DNA of 64,000 nt from Calothrix sp. 336/3 (GCF_000734895.2 NZ_CP011382.1:4318700-4382699); one strand, 5' to 3'; counted from the first letter of the stretch, positions 10,091-19,931 are shown. Program-made: numbers and translations. The notes: generated from the letters alone by a model not told the origin.

Positions 10091-10261
10091 ATGCCCTATA
10101 CAACTGATGAAGGCGGTCTTTTAAACAATTTTGCCCGTGAACCTAAGATATATCAATCAGAGCCCGCTACCGCCTCGCAGAAACGGAATCTGCTCATTGT
10201 CGCAGTAGTGGCTTGTGTTTTAGTTGGTGGTTTAATTGCAGTCGCCTTCTCTGTTTCCTAA
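10091..10261 (+). CDS. psb34: Photosystem II assembly protein Psb34 (Ssl1498 family)
   Basis: A 56-residue single-span membrane protein. The N-terminal half carries the family pattern TTDEGGLLNNFAREPKIY, then a charged QKR stretch, and the C-terminal half is one membrane helix (LLIVAVVACVLVGGLIAVAF) ending FSVS. This matches the Psb34 family, which binds the CP47 side of PSII assembly intermediates in thylakoids and resembles the stem of high-light-inducible proteins. A GAAGGA site lies about 8 bases before the ATG. A strong terminator follows at 10309, so the gene is probably monocistronic. Two TTTGTAAC words lie about 85 and 42 bases upstream; whether they regulate it is unknown. Confidence 0.85.
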   Translation: MPYTTDEGGLLNNFAREPKIYQSEPATASQKRNLLIVAVVACVLVGGLIAVAFSVS

Positions 10262-10308
10262 AAACTGTTAAATAATTATTTTCAAAAATCAACTTTGGTG
10301 AGATAACT

Positions 10309-10335
10309 GGTTCCGTGAATTGCGGAACCTTTTTT
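10309..10335 (+). terminator. Rho-independent terminator after psb34
   Basis: GGTTCCG and CGGAACC form a perfect 7-bp GC-rich stem with a 7-base loop, followed by six T residues, 47 bases after the psb34 stop. Confidence 0.85.
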
Positions 10336-10778
10336 ATGAAGCTGGGAAATTTTACTGCCTGACTAAAAGCAACAGCAATTCCATAAAAAATTAAATATTT
10401 TAATTGGTGATTGGGAGACTTTCAGATTTCACAGATGAGGATAACAATATTCCTTACTCCTACCCCGTATCCTCACTTTTTACTATTCCACCAATAAAAT
10501 TTTGACTGGTAAATTAACCTTACTCCTTACTCCTTCCTCCTTCCTTCTTACTCCTTCCTCCTTCCTCCTTACCCCTACATGTCTAAAAATTCTAATCTGC
10601 TGAAATTCTCACTTGATAAATTAGCAGTATAGATATTTACCTATTCTCCAGCTAGAAAACCATAATTCTCCATGGCATTCTATAGATATCTTGGAGACAG
10701 ATATCGTTGCAATTTAGTTTAGGATCTAGTAGAGAAACTTTGAGATAAATATTTTGCAGTTGCAAGGGGTTTACAGCT
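10336..10778 (+). other. Intergenic region between psb34 and the NifU-like gene
   Basis: No gene seen. It contains a pyrimidine tract (10518-10575) and AT-rich sequence leading to the nfu start. Confidence 0.5.
10518..10575 (+). repeat. Pyrimidine-rich simple repeat
   Basis: About 58 bases made almost only of TTACTCC, TTCCTCC and close variants. It is the low-complexity type that grows by slippage in cyanobacterial spacers. Confidence 0.7.
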
Positions 10779-11009
10779 ATGGAATTGACAATAGATAACG
10801 TGGAAACCGTTCTCGATGAAATGCGCCCTTACCTGATATCTGATGGTGGAAACGTGGAGCTAGTAGAAATTGATGGTCCAATTGTGAAGCTGCGTTTACA
10901 AGGCGCTTGTGGTTCCTGCCCCAGTTCTACCATGACTCTGAGAATGGGTATTGAGCGTCGTCTTAGAGAAATGATTCCAGAAATTGCCGAAGTTGAGCAA
11001 ATCATGTAG
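10779..11009 (+). CDS. nfu: NifU C-terminal-like iron-sulfur scaffold (Nfu)
   Basis: A 76-residue protein made of the NifU C-terminal domain alone. The cluster-binding motif GACGSCPSS (Cys-x2-Cys) lies in the middle, preceded by LRLQGAC and followed by [10 protein letters not shown], all typical of cyanobacterial and plastid Nfu proteins. Two monomers bridge one Fe-S cluster and hand it to target proteins such as photosystem I and ferredoxin. AAGGGG lies about 12 bases before the ATG. The gene stands alone between two long spacers. Cytoplasmic. Confidence 0.9.
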   Translation: MELTIDNVETVLDEMRPYLISDGGNVELVEIDGPIVKLRLQGACGSCPSSTMTLRMGIERRLREMIPEIAEVEQIM

Positions 11010-11303
11010 AAAACTACTTATCACAGTCAAGTCAGGGGGAAAGAATCAGGGTAAAAGGGTGTTGATACCTACTCCCTATTATCTTTCCCCTTTGCTCTTC
11101 CAGAAAAAATCTATTTTTTGTCAGAGGTTTCGTGATTAGAGAATAGGGAATAATGATTAAGGAATGGGGAATGGGAAATAAGGAATAGGCAATGAAGAAC
11201 GGGGAGGTCAGAATTCCGAGGTCAGATTGTTGCATCTCCATGTATCATCCCTTAAGACTTAACCTTTAACCCTTCCCTTTGCCCTTCTCTATATAAATTA
11301 TCT
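11010..11303 (+). other. Intergenic region with degenerate purine-rich repeats
   Basis: From about 11137 to 11210 the + strand repeats variants of GGGAATAA and GGAATGGG. No gene, RNA or clear promoter recognised; the antisense reading frame here has low-complexity Ser/Pro/Ile content and is not believed. Confidence 0.5.
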
Positions 11304-13538
11304 ATGTCTCATCCGCTTTACGTTGCTTTTGTTTGGCATCAGCACCAACCACTTTACAAATCCCCAGAAAATAGTATTTCCACCTCTGTTCAGCAAAATT
11401 ACCGTCTGCCTTGGGTAAGGTTGCATGGTGTCAAAGATTACTTAGATTTAGTCTTAATTTTAGAAAAGTATCCTAAGTTGCATCAAACTGTGAATCTAGT
11501 ACCCTCATTGATTTTGCAGTTAGAAGATTATGTTGCGGGTACAGCCTTTGACCCCTATTTAGAAGCAACTTTAACACCCTGTGAGCGTTTAACTAGCGAT
11601 CGCCGTCGTTTTATCATCCAGCATTTTTTTGATGCCAATCACCACACCCTGATTGACCCCCATCCCCGCTATGCTCAATTGTACTATCAGCGTCAGGAAC
11701 AAGGGATAGATTGGTGTTTAGCCAATTGGCAGGAACAGGACTATAGCGATTTACTAGCTTGGCATAATCTAGCTTGGATAGATCCTCTATTTTGGGATGA
11801 TAGGGAAATTGCTGCTTGGTTACATCAAGGGCGAGATTTTTCCTTGAGCGATCGCCAGCGTATTTACTCCAAACAACGGGAAATTATCAGCCGGATTTTG
11901 CCCCAACATCGGCAAATGCAAGCTAACGGGCAATTAGAAGTTACCACCACACCCTATACCCACCCAATTTTACCCTTACTTGCCAATACGGATGCAGGTC
12001 GGGTAGCTGTGCCCAATATGACTTTGCCAATCAGTAAATTTAGCTGGGCAGAAGACATTCCCCGCCACCTACAAAAAGCCTGGGATATTTATTTAGATAG
12101 GTTTGGCTGTACACCACGGGGACTATGGCCCTCAGAACAATCCGTCAGCCCGGAAATTCTCCCGTATATCAGCAAACAGGGTTTTCAGTGGATTATCTCC
12201 GATGAGGCGGTTTTGGGCTGGACATTAAAACATTTTTTCCATCGGGATGGAGCAGGTAACGTCCAAGAACCAGATTTACTCTATCGCCCCTACCGTCTAG
12301 AAACACCAACGGGAGATTTAGCCATCGTTTTCCGTGATCACCGCTTATCCGATTTAATTGGCTTTACCTACAGTTCCATGCCTCCCAAACAAGCAGCAGC
12401 CGATTTAGTGGGACACCTACAGGCGATCGCCAGAATGCAAAGAGAACGAGAACCCGAACAACCCTGGTTAGTTACCATTGCCTTAGATGGAGAAAACTGC
12501 TGGGAATTCTACCCCCAAGATGGTAAACCTTTCCTCGAAGCTTTATACGAAAGCCTCAGCCACGAAACCCACCTCAAACTAGTCACCGTTGCGGAATTCC
12601 TCGACCAATTCCCAGCCACTGCCAAAATTCCTAGCGCTCAGTTACACAGTGGTTCCTGGGTAGATGGTAGTTTTACCACCTGGATCGGCGACCCCGCAAA
12701 AAACCGTGCCTGGGACTACCTCACCGCCGCCAGACAAGTCTTAGCCAGCCATCCCGAAGCCACAGAAGAAAACAACCCCGCAGCCTGGGAAGCACTCTAT
12801 GCAGCCGAAGGCTCTGATTGGTTCTGGTGGTTTGGTGAGGGGCATTCCTCCAATCAAGATGAAATTTTTGACCAGTTGTTTCGAGAACACCTCTGTGGCA
12901 TCTACGAAGCCCTGAATGAACCCGTACCCCCCTATCTCCAACTATCCGTAGATGTTCATCAAACCCGCGCCGATCATCGTCCCCAAAGCTTTATCCATCC
13001 AGTGATTGATGGAAGAGGAGACGAGCAAGATTGGGATAAAGCTGGACGTATTGAAGTTGGCGGTGCTAGGGGAACAATGCACAACAGCAGCCCCATTCAG
13101 CGTTTATGGTACGGTGTCGATCACTTTAATTTCTACGTGCGGGTAGACTTTAAAACGGGAGTGCAGCCAGGAAAAGGTTTAGCACCAGAGTTAAATCTGC
13201 TGTGGTTTTATCCCAATCAAACTATGCACAACAGCCCCATTCCCGTCGCCGAAGTGCCTGACATGGCTCCGGTAAATTACTTATTCCATCACCATTTAGA
13301 AATTAACTTACTCACACAATCCATTCAGTTTCGAGAAGCCGCAGAACATTACCAATGGCTACCTCGCGCCAGTCGTGCCCAAGTTGCTGTAGATAAATGT
13401 TTGGAAGTCGCTATTCCCTGGGCAGATTTACAAGTGCCACCAGACTATCCCCTACGGCTAGTTCTCGTTCTCTCAGAGGAAGGACAATATTGTGACTATC
13501 TTCCGGAAAATACCTTGATAAATATCGAAGTTCCCTAA
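11304..13538 (+). CDS. Glycoside hydrolase family 57 protein
   Basis: A 744-residue GH57-type alpha-glucan enzyme. The N-terminus has the family motif VAFVWHQHQPLY, which supplies metal or substrate-binding histidines. GLWPSEQSVSPEIL contains the likely nucleophile Glu, and ALDGENCWEFYPQDG the likely acid/base Asp. These motifs appear in family order within the first 420 residues. The C-terminal 200 residues look like a beta-rich accessory domain (DGRGDEQDWDKAGRI...). Relatives act as alpha-amylase, amylopullulanase or branching enzyme; the exact reaction cannot be read here. It probably acts on glycogen in the cytoplasm, as no signal peptide is visible. The ATG at 11304 directly precedes the motif. 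Confidence 0.88.
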   Translation: MSHPLYVAFVWHQHQPLYKSPENSISTSVQQNYRLPWVRLHGVKDYLDLVLILEKYPKLHQTVNLVPSLILQLEDYVAGTAFDPYLEATLTPCERLTSDRRRFIIQHFFDANHHTLIDPHPRYAQLYYQRQEQGIDWCLANWQEQDYSDLLAWHNLAWIDPLFWDDREIAAWLHQGRDFSLSDRQRIYSKQREIISRILPQHRQMQANGQLEVTTTPYTHPILPLLANTDAGRVAVPNMTLPISKFSWAEDIPRHLQKAWDIYLDRFGCTPRGLWPSEQSVSPEILPYISKQGFQWIISDEAVLGWTLKHFFHRDGAGNVQEPDLLYRPYRLETPTGDLAIVFRDHRLSDLIGFTYSSMPPKQAAADLVGHLQAIARMQREREPEQPWLVTIALDGENCWEFYPQDGKPFLEALYESLSHETHLKLVTVAEFLDQFPATAKIPSAQLHSGSWVDGSFTTWIGDPAKNRAWDYLTAARQVLASHPEATEENNPAAWEALYAAEGSDWFWWFGEGHSSNQDEIFDQLFREHLCGIYEALNEPVPPYLQLSVDVHQTRADHRPQSFIHPVIDGRGDEQDWDKAGRIEVGGARGTMHNSSPIQRLWYGVDHFNFYVRVDFKTGVQPGKGLAPELNLLWFYPNQTMHNSPIPVAEVPDMAPVNYLFHHHLEINLLTQSIQFREAAEHYQWLPRASRAQVAVDKCLEVAIPWADLQVPPDYPLRLVLVLSEEGQYCDYLPENTLINIEVP

Positions 13539-13862
13539 GTCGCAATATTGGGGAGAGGGGATATTCTTCAGGTTCCTCCTTCCCATCTCCGTAAAAACCT
13601 CATCCGGAAAGATTTTCCATAAAGTTTTATCAATCAAAAATCAAAAAACGTTAGGATTTGACAAAGATTCGCCCTTAGCGCTAGCAGATTTATTTATTTC
13701 TGGCTAAATTAAAAACATTCTTGTATGACTTTCACAACTGGCACATATCCCAGGTTGATAGTGAGTATTTTCAGCTAACTACGAACTAGCAGTCTTTGAG
13801 ATATGAAACTTGTGTCAGTCCCAGGTTTGTTTTTGTTCCACCTCACATAGTCGTGTTGCCAG
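13539..13862 (+). other. Intergenic region without a gene
   Basis: A 324-base AT-rich spacer between the GH57 gene and the kinase gene. No convincing ORF, hairpin terminator or promoter was found. Confidence 0.45.
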
Positions 13863-14933
13863 ATGAATTCTTTTCCTCAAAACGTATCAAGCTTTCACGC
13901 GGATATTCTCCAGAATACTCAGTTGGGACAATTGTGTGGTCAAGGAAATTTATTCCGCGATCGCTACGAAATCATCCGTATCATCGGTAGAGGTGGTTTT
14001 GGTGTGACATTCCTTGCTAAAGACGCGGTTTTGCCTGGAAATCCTCTGTGCGTGATAAAACAGCTATGTCCGAAAACTACTAATCCGAAAAGCTGGGAAC
14101 GTGCCAGTAAACGTTTTGTACAAGAAGCAAAAATTCTTGGTCAGTTGGGAAGTCATTCTCAAATACCAATGCTACTTGACTATTTTGAAACCAATGGCGA
14201 CTTTTATTTAGTTCAAGAATATATTCGTGGCACAACCATTGCCAGGGAAGTACGCCGTCATGGCTATAAAAAAGAAGCTGATGTCAAGCAATTTCTCTGG
14301 GAGATTCTACCAGTTTTACAATATGTCCATAAGCATCACGTTATCCATCGTGACATCAAACCACAAAATCTCCTGCGTTGCGAAGATGATGGGCGTTTAG
14401 TACTCATCGATTTTGGTGCAGTCAAAGAAGAATTAATCAATATCTCTACAAATCAGCCAGAAAAAACAGCTAGTACCCATTTTGTCGGTACCATGGGTTT
14501 TGCTCCCCCAGAACAATTTTCCCTACGTCCAGTTTATGCCAGTGATATTTACGCCATTGGTGTCACCTGTTTGTATTTGCTCACAGGTAAAGCTCCCTTG
14601 GAATTTGAGCATCACCATGAAACTGGAGAAATACTCTGGCAAAAACATATAGAAGTCAGTGAGGCTTTCGCACCCGTGTTGAGCAAAATGCTGAGTATGT
14701 CCCTCAAGGATAGGTTTAAATCAGCAGAAGATGTTATGTGGGCTTTAGGTATGGAATCACACATACCCAGTCTGACAGACTGCCTTGCGACTCAGAGATT
14801 AGCTAGCAATCCAATTAATACTGAGTCCGATTATTTGTCCCCCGTTGCTCGCACAGCTAGCGCCATTCGGGAATGGAAAAGCAAATTAAAATCTAGAAAA
14901 AATTACAACCGATTAATTCATCCTCATTATTAG
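13863..14933 (+). CDS. Serine/threonine protein kinase
   Basis: A 356-residue Hanks-type kinase without membrane segment. The kinase core spans residues about 38-300: glycine loop IGRGGFGVTF, catalytic lysine in CVIKQL, Glu in the following helix (FVQEAKIL), catalytic loop HRDIKPQNLL, magnesium loop DFGAVKE and GFAPPEQF in place of APE. All key residues are present, so it should be active. The C-terminal 55 residues are basic (REWKSKLKSRKN) and have no known domain. It lies ahead of a second kinase carrying WD40 repeats, separated by 364 bases, so separate promoters are likely. Substrate unknown. Confidence 0.9.
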   Translation: MNSFPQNVSSFHADILQNTQLGQLCGQGNLFRDRYEIIRIIGRGGFGVTFLAKDAVLPGNPLCVIKQLCPKTTNPKSWERASKRFVQEAKILGQLGSHSQIPMLLDYFETNGDFYLVQEYIRGTTIAREVRRHGYKKEADVKQFLWEILPVLQYVHKHHVIHRDIKPQNLLRCEDDGRLVLIDFGAVKEELINISTNQPEKTASTHFVGTMGFAPPEQFSLRPVYASDIYAIGVTCLYLLTGKAPLEFEHHHETGEILWQKHIEVSEAFAPVLSKMLSMSLKDRFKSAEDVMWALGMESHIPSLTDCLATQRLASNPINTESDYLSPVARTASAIREWKSKLKSRKNYNRLIHPHY

Positions 14934-15297
14934 GTATCAAATTAACAGTTTTTGAATTCCAATTATCTCTAAGACAACTCATAAACATGGGATTCAAGAT
15001 ATTTTATTTATTAGCAAAGGCGATAAATAATACTTCTATTTTGTTGAGTTGATCACAATTAGTTATCCACATCTCAAACCAGGGAAAAGCGAGTCATCAG
15101 AAAGACAGAAACTTTTCTCTGGTCTTTTGTATAATAGGGAAATCTTCCTTTCCAGGAATTATCCAGGGCAAATTATATCGATATGGGTAATTGGTGAGCG
15201 GTAATTAGTAATCGCAACAACTAATCACCAAAATATTATTTACCCGAAAACCAAATGATATTGAGTATAAAATAATCACGCAGTCCCGCTTCTTTTG
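14934..15297 (+). other. Intergenic region with a possible promoter element
   Basis: A 364-base spacer. TATAAT at 15130-15135 is a perfect -10 box, but no good -35 box stands at the right distance. Near 15190-15235, TTGGTGA and ATTAGT are answered by an inverted ACTAATCACCAA. No gene seen. Confidence 0.4.
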
Positions 15298-17319
15298 ATG
15301 ATGATCTGCTGCCTAAATCCTGATTGCCCACACCCTTTAAATCCTGATGGTGAAAAAAATTGCCGAACTTGCAGTACTCCCCTCGTTCCCTTGCTGCGAA
15401 ATCGCTTCCGCGTGATTCAGGTACTTTCTGATGAGGGGGGATTTGGTAGAACTTATTTAGCTGAGGATATAGATAAGTTAAATGAGCGTTGTGTAATTAA
15501 ACAATTGGCACCCAAAGTCCAAGAAAATTGGGCAATGGCAAAGGCAATTGAATTATTCCACAAGGAAGCACAAAGATTGCAACAACTAGGAGAGCACCCG
15601 CAAATTCCTACTTTATTTGCCTATTTTGAGCAAGATAATTATCTATATTTAGTTCAGCAGTTTATTGATGGACATAATCTTTTAAAGGAATGGCAACAAA
15701 AAAAAAGGTATAGTTCCCGTGAAATCCAAGAAATCCTCTTAGATTTATTACCCGTTTTGAAGTTTATTCATGAAAGGGGTGTAATTCACCGCGATATTAA
15801 ACCTCAAAATATTATTCGCCGCAAAAGTGATGGGCGTTTATGCTTAATTGATTTTGGCTCTTCCAAACAATTGACAGCCAGAGTTCAATTTAAGATGGGT
15901 ACTTCTATCGGTTCCCATGGATATTCTCCCATTGAGCAAATTCGTGATGGCAAAGCCTATCCAGCAAGTGATTTATTTAGTTTGGGTGCAACTTGTTTTC
16001 ACCTGCTAACAGGCACTTCTCCTTTTCAGTTATGGACGGAACATGGCTATAGTTGGGTGAAAAATTGGCGCCAATTTTTGAAGAATCCGCCCAGTGATGA
16101 GATACTCTTTTTGCTAGATAAGCTCTTAAGAAAAGATATTCATCAGCGTTATCAATCTGCCGACCAAGTTTTAAAAGATTTAGCAAAAAAACGCCATCTC
16201 CCGTTAAAACAGAGCAATGTTGGAGAGATTCCTCCACCTACTCAATCCTCATCTGTTTCTAGAAAATATGCACTTCTTCGGAATTTTTTCTTAATTGGTT
16301 CGGCAATCTTATTATTAGTGCTGGGAGAATTTTTCTATCGTCAGTCTCAACAAATGGAGAGTTTTGTCTCTTCTAGTGTGAGTCGGGGCACAAAGCCAGG
16401 TGATATCCTGAATCAATCTCATAATCAGACGATTGGTAATTTTCAGTTAATGAGAACGTGGAAATTATCAGGAAAATCGATTTCTGCCATGGCTATTAGT
16501 CCTAATGGTCAGACGGTGATGAGCAATAGTGATGACAATATTAAACTTTGGAGTGTCGCCACAGGACAGGAAATCAGTGTTTTCAGTGGACATCGTAACC
16601 GAGTCAATGCTTTAGTTGTCAGTCCCGATGGTCAAGTTTTGGTCAGTGGTAGTACCGACAGAACAGTGAAGTTGTGGAATTTAGCCCGGGGTAGGGAAAT
16701 ACGGACTCTAGAAGGTCATTTAGACTCGATTACGACTTTGGCAATTAGTCCTGATGGCAAGATGATTGCCGATGGAAGTAACGATAAAACTGTGAGAATT
16801 TGGAATTTAGCTACAGGGGAGGTGATGCGGACTTTTATAGGACATTCTGCTGAAGTCTCATCAGTAGTTTTTAGTCCTAATAGTTTTTTGTTTGCCACTG
16901 CTAGTGCGGATAAAACCATTAAAATTTGGAATTTCGCCACCGGTAAACAAATTTATAATTTAGTTGGACATTCTGCTGGAGTTACATCCTTAGCAATTAG
17001 TCCTGATGGCAAAATATTAGCTAGTGGTAGCAGCGATCGCACAATTCGACTCTGGAATCTGGCAACTGGTAAACAAATTCGTTCCCTAAACACCTCTGCT
17101 GAAGTGAAGTCTATTAGCTTTAGCCCCCATGGGCAAATTCTCGCTAGTGGGGGGGATGATGCCAAAATTCAACTGTGGAATCCCACCAGTGGAGAAAAAC
17201 TATACACATTGGTAGGTCATTTAGGTACTGTTAACGCTGTAATCTTTAGTGAGGATGGTAAAACCCTGATCAGTGGTAGTCAAGACTCAACAATCAGGAT
17301 TTGGCAGGTAGTTAATTAA
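15298..17319 (+). CDS. Zinc-ribbon / Ser-Thr kinase / WD40 membrane protein
   Basis: A protein of about 673 residues in four parts. Residues 1-30 form a zinc ribbon (CCLNPDC..CRTCSTPL). Residues about 38-300 are a Hanks-type kinase with CVIKQL, HRDIKPQNII, DFGSSKQ and GYSPIEQ; the glycine loop reads LSDEGGFGRTY, so its first glycine is replaced, which relatives of this cyanobacterial type may tolerate. One membrane span follows at about 330-348 (FFLIGSAILLLVLGEFFY). The last 280 residues carry seven WD40 repeats, a full propeller, presumably outside the cytoplasm or in the lumen. ATG codons at 15298 and 15301 are adjacent; TTG at 15295 is also in frame. No clear ribosome site. It probably senses a ligand with the propeller and signals inside. 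Confidence 0.9.
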   Translation: MMICCLNPDCPHPLNPDGEKNCRTCSTPLVPLLRNRFRVIQVLSDEGGFGRTYLAEDIDKLNERCVIKQLAPKVQENWAMAKAIELFHKEAQRLQQLGEHPQIPTLFAYFEQDNYLYLVQQFIDGHNLLKEWQQKKRYSSREIQEILLDLLPVLKFIHERGVIHRDIKPQNIIRRKSDGRLCLIDFGSSKQLTARVQFKMGTSIGSHGYSPIEQIRDGKAYPASDLFSLGATCFHLLTGTSPFQLWTEHGYSWVKNWRQFLKNPPSDEILFLLDKLLRKDIHQRYQSADQVLKDLAKKRHLPLKQSNVGEIPPPTQSSSVSRKYALLRNFFLIGSAILLLVLGEFFYRQSQQMESFVSSSVSRGTKPGDILNQSHNQTIGNFQLMRTWKLSGKSISAMAISPNGQTVMSNSDDNIKLWSVATGQEISVFSGHRNRVNALVVSPDGQVLVSGSTDRTVKLWNLARGREIRTLEGHLDSITTLAISPDGKMIADGSNDKTVRIWNLATGEVMRTFIGHSAEVSSVVFSPNSFLFATASADKTIKIWNFATGKQIYNLVGHSAGVTSLAISPDGKILASGSSDRTIRLWNLATGKQIRSLNTSAEVKSISFSPHGQILASGGDDAKIQLWNPTSGEKLYTLVGHLGTVNAVIFSEDGKTLISGSQDSTIRIWQVVN

Positions 17320-17714
17320 TTTTGATTTTTTTGTCATGACAAACAAATGTTAAAAAAATACCGGAGATTCTGGAAAATTACTGTTCAAATGAGTAGATGT
17401 TTCTATGAACTATGGAAAAAATCTGCTGCCACCTGACCCACTGTATCTAATTACACTTACTAGGGATGCACTAGACCTCTTGCAAAACATAGATTTTTGT
17501 CAGATAGAGAAAGAGACAAAGTTCAAATCTCCAGGTTTTACGGTTCCTTTCTCCTGACTTCTGCAAGCAGTCTCAGACGTTTCTAAACTTTGGAAACAGT
17601 CTATTACCAGGATTTTTGCAAAAAATCCGAAAAGTCAAGACCAAAATTTGTATCACTGCATAACAGTTGGGCATTTGCGTAGTCTGCAATACCTGTAAAA
17701 AGGATTGAGAAACA
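17320..17714 (+). other. Intergenic region carrying a 101-bp inverted-repeat element
   Basis: A 395-base spacer between the kinase-WD40 gene and the WD40 gene. It holds the element at 17473-17573; no other feature was seen. Confidence 0.5.
17473..17573 (-). mobile_element. 101-bp MITE-like element, copy 1
   Basis: The ends AGACCTCTTGCA and TGCAAGCAGTCT are imperfect inverted repeats (10 of 12). A second 101-base copy in the opposite orientation lies at 55978-56078. The two share their ends and the words TTGCAGAAGTC and TTGAACTTTG, but differ in the middle. There is no coding capacity, so this is a non-autonomous element or a dispersed hairpin. Confidence 0.6.
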
Positions 17715-18746
17715 ATGAAAGTATTAACGGGTGCGGTAATTGCGATTTTGGGATTTGGGGGGATGTGGTATTGGCAATCACCTCCAGCAGTTACGAGTGT
17801 ATCTTCTGGGAAATCTCAATTAGTTGCAACTAAACCGTGGCAAAATTATCAAGCGGCTCACACACTCAAAGGACACACAGACTCAGTGTGGGCGATCGCT
17901 ATCAGTCCCGATGGTCAAACGATTGCTTCTGTGAGTGGCGATCACACAGTTAAACTATGGAATGTGGGGACAGGAAAGCTGATTCGCACTTTCACAGGTC
18001 ATACACAGTCAATTAATGCTGTGGCAATTAGTCCCAATGGTCGAATTTTAGCCTCAGCCAGTGCGGATAATACGGTGAAGTTGTGGGATGTCGCCACGGG
18101 GAAAGAAATACGTACCTTAGAAGGACATATTGCTTCTGTTCAATCCGTTGCTTTTGCTCAGGATGGAGCTACCCTCGCAAGTGGAAGTTGGGATCAGAGG
18201 ATGAAACTCTGGAACGTAGAAACAGGAAAAGAAATCCGCACCCTCAAGGGAGATTGTCAAATTGTGGATGCGATCGCCATTAGTCCCGATGGTAAAACCC
18301 TAGCAAGTACGAATCATTTTGAGAATGAAGTCCAATTATGGAGCTTGGTAACAGGGACAAAAACTCAAACCCTCAAAGGACATGAAAACGTAATTCATGA
18401 TGTCATCTTTAGTCCCGACGGTAAAAGTATTGCCACTGCTAGCTCAGATAAAACAGTTAAAATTTGGAATGCAGAAACTGCCAAAGAGATTCGCACCCTT
18501 GTGGGACATCATAATCGAGTTTGGTCATTAGCTTTTAGCCCAGATAGCCAAAACTTAGTCACAGGTAGCTGGGATAAAACAATTAAAATTTGGAATCTAG
18601 AAAATGGGAAAGAAATGCATACTCTCAAAGGACATACTAACCGTGTCTGGTCTGTAGCTTTTAGCCCGGATGGTAAGACAATTGCTAGTAGTAGTTTTGA
18701 CCAAAGTATTAAAATTTGGCAAGCTGCTCCCCCAACCAAAAGTTAA
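17715..18746 (+). CDS. Membrane-anchored WD40 repeat protein
   Basis: A 343-residue protein. Residues 1-20 form a hydrophobic anchor or signal (VLTGAVIAILGFGGMWYW). From about residue 50 to the end there are seven WD40 repeats, each with the pattern SPDGKTIAS...D.T(V/I)K(L/I)W and closing GH dipeptides; repeat four lacks part of the pattern (NHFENEVQLW). Seven blades make a complete propeller that should bind a protein or peptide. The repeats closely resemble those of the preceding kinase, so one may derive from the other by duplication. No enzymatic domain. AGGA lies 11 bases ahead of the ATG. Confidence 0.88.
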   Translation: MKVLTGAVIAILGFGGMWYWQSPPAVTSVSSGKSQLVATKPWQNYQAAHTLKGHTDSVWAIAISPDGQTIASVSGDHTVKLWNVGTGKLIRTFTGHTQSINAVAISPNGRILASASADNTVKLWDVATGKEIRTLEGHIASVQSVAFAQDGATLASGSWDQRMKLWNVETGKEIRTLKGDCQIVDAIAISPDGKTLASTNHFENEVQLWSLVTGTKTQTLKGHENVIHDVIFSPDGKSIATASSDKTVKIWNAETAKEIRTLVGHHNRVWSLAFSPDSQNLVTGSWDKTIKIWNLENGKEMHTLKGHTNRVWSVAFSPDGKTIASSSFDQSIKIWQAAPPTKS

Positions 18747-18908
18747 TTTCATCTTGGCAATTAGGTAGGTAATTAAGCGTCAATAAATTGAAGTTTGTAG
18801 TCAGGTATTTATCCCTTGCAAACTAATAATTTAGCAATAAATTGCTCACTACTAACCTAATTTTATTCTGCTCTCTTTCCTAATCTATATTTTTCATGAA
18901 TCCAATAT

Positions 18909-19931
18909 CTATTGGATGTCGTCAGTTGACTTAATTAAATGCATTCCAGCTTCGGCAAATCTATTAAAAGCTGTATCTGCGGCTGTGGTAAAGTCTACAA
19001 CACCAGGAACTACAACCGGAGAAGTGCAATCTTCTAATAGGTAAACTTTTTGAGCTAATTGACTATCTATCTGCTGAATTTCCGTTAATAAATCATCAAT
19101 AGTCCAGGCAACACAGTGACTTTTTGCTTGCCCTGCAATAATTATTTTGTCATAAGTCAATAATTGTTGAATTAATCTCTGATTCTTGCCAGCAATGGCT
19201 TGGTTATCAAATCCTATTAAAACCTCAGGACGAAGAACAGAATAGTTTTCTGTTAAGGAATTATCGCCTTTAATTTCAATTTGGGCTTGACTACTGCGAG
19301 CGATAGAATGGAAAAATATTGCTTCTTCTACCGCAGAGACTAAAGCATGACCAATTCCTCCTAACATGGAGTGATAAGGCCAAATGGTCAGAGGATATTT
19401 ACCCTCTTGAGAAAGTTGTTTGACATAGTGATAGGCGTGCTTTTCTAGTAATTCATAGTCACCATGGGTGATACTATCTGCCACTGCGGGATTAACCTTC
19501 CAAGTACCATTTTCTATATCTGCGGGAGTAATATTTGTTGCCGCCGGAATTGGATGTTCCCCCGCAACATTTACCCAAAACAACGGATGGAAAATTTGCA
19601 TGGTTGTGTGGGTATCCATGGTGGGAATAATCTGAGTAATTATCCCCAAATTTTTATAGATAAATTCACAAATTCTGATATTATCTTCGATGGCTCCCTT
19701 GCCTGATTTGCCACCGACAAATAACTCAAAATCAGGAAGACAAAAAGTATTTTGTACATCTATTAATAATAAACAGATGCGAGTTTTATCAGTGGATGCG
19801 GGTAAAATTTGATGCTGCTTTGCCCACTCACTGGCATCCGTAGCACGTTGTTGATAAGGTACACGCCAAACTTCTCCGACTTTTGCGGAGTTAAAGTGAG
19901 GAGGAAGAGGTGTAATTTTTTGACTAGTCAT
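18909..19931 (-). CDS. Isochorismatase/nicotinamidase-like cysteine hydrolase
   Basis: A hydrolase of about 340 residues in the isochorismatase superfamily. The catalytic Asp lies in [11 protein letters not shown] and the catalytic Cys in [27 protein letters not shown] lies between. The protein is longer than the usual 180-220 residues because of inserts after MDTHTT and around [14 protein letters not shown]. These proteins cleave amides or vinyl ethers such as nicotinamide or isochorismate; the substrate here is unknown. I took the ATG at 19931 ([10 protein letters not shown]); the frame stays open to an ATG at 20009, whose extra 26 residues look non-conserved. Cytoplasmic, single gene. Confidence 0.82.
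   Translation of the reverse strand: MTSQKITPLPPHFNSAKVGEVWRVPYQQRATDASEWAKQHQILPASTDKTRICLLLIDVQNTFCLPDFELFVGGKSGKGAIEDNIRICEFIYKNLGIITQIIPTMDTHTTMQIFHPLFWVNVAGEHPIPAATNITPADIENGTWKVNPAVADSITHGDYELLEKHAYHYVKQLSQEGKYPLTIWPYHSMLGGIGHALVSAVEEAIFFHSIARSSQAQIEIKGDNSLTENYSVLRPEVLIGFDNQAIAGKNQRLIQQLLTYDKIIIAGQAKSHCVAWTIDDLLTEIQQIDSQLAQKVYLLEDCTSPVVVPGVVDFTTAADTAFNRFAEAGMHLIKSTDDIQ

Noticed and set aside
11032-11241. Minus-strand frame with repeated PHSLI/PYSLI
   Set aside because: Typical translation of purine-rich spacer repeats in cyanobacteria.
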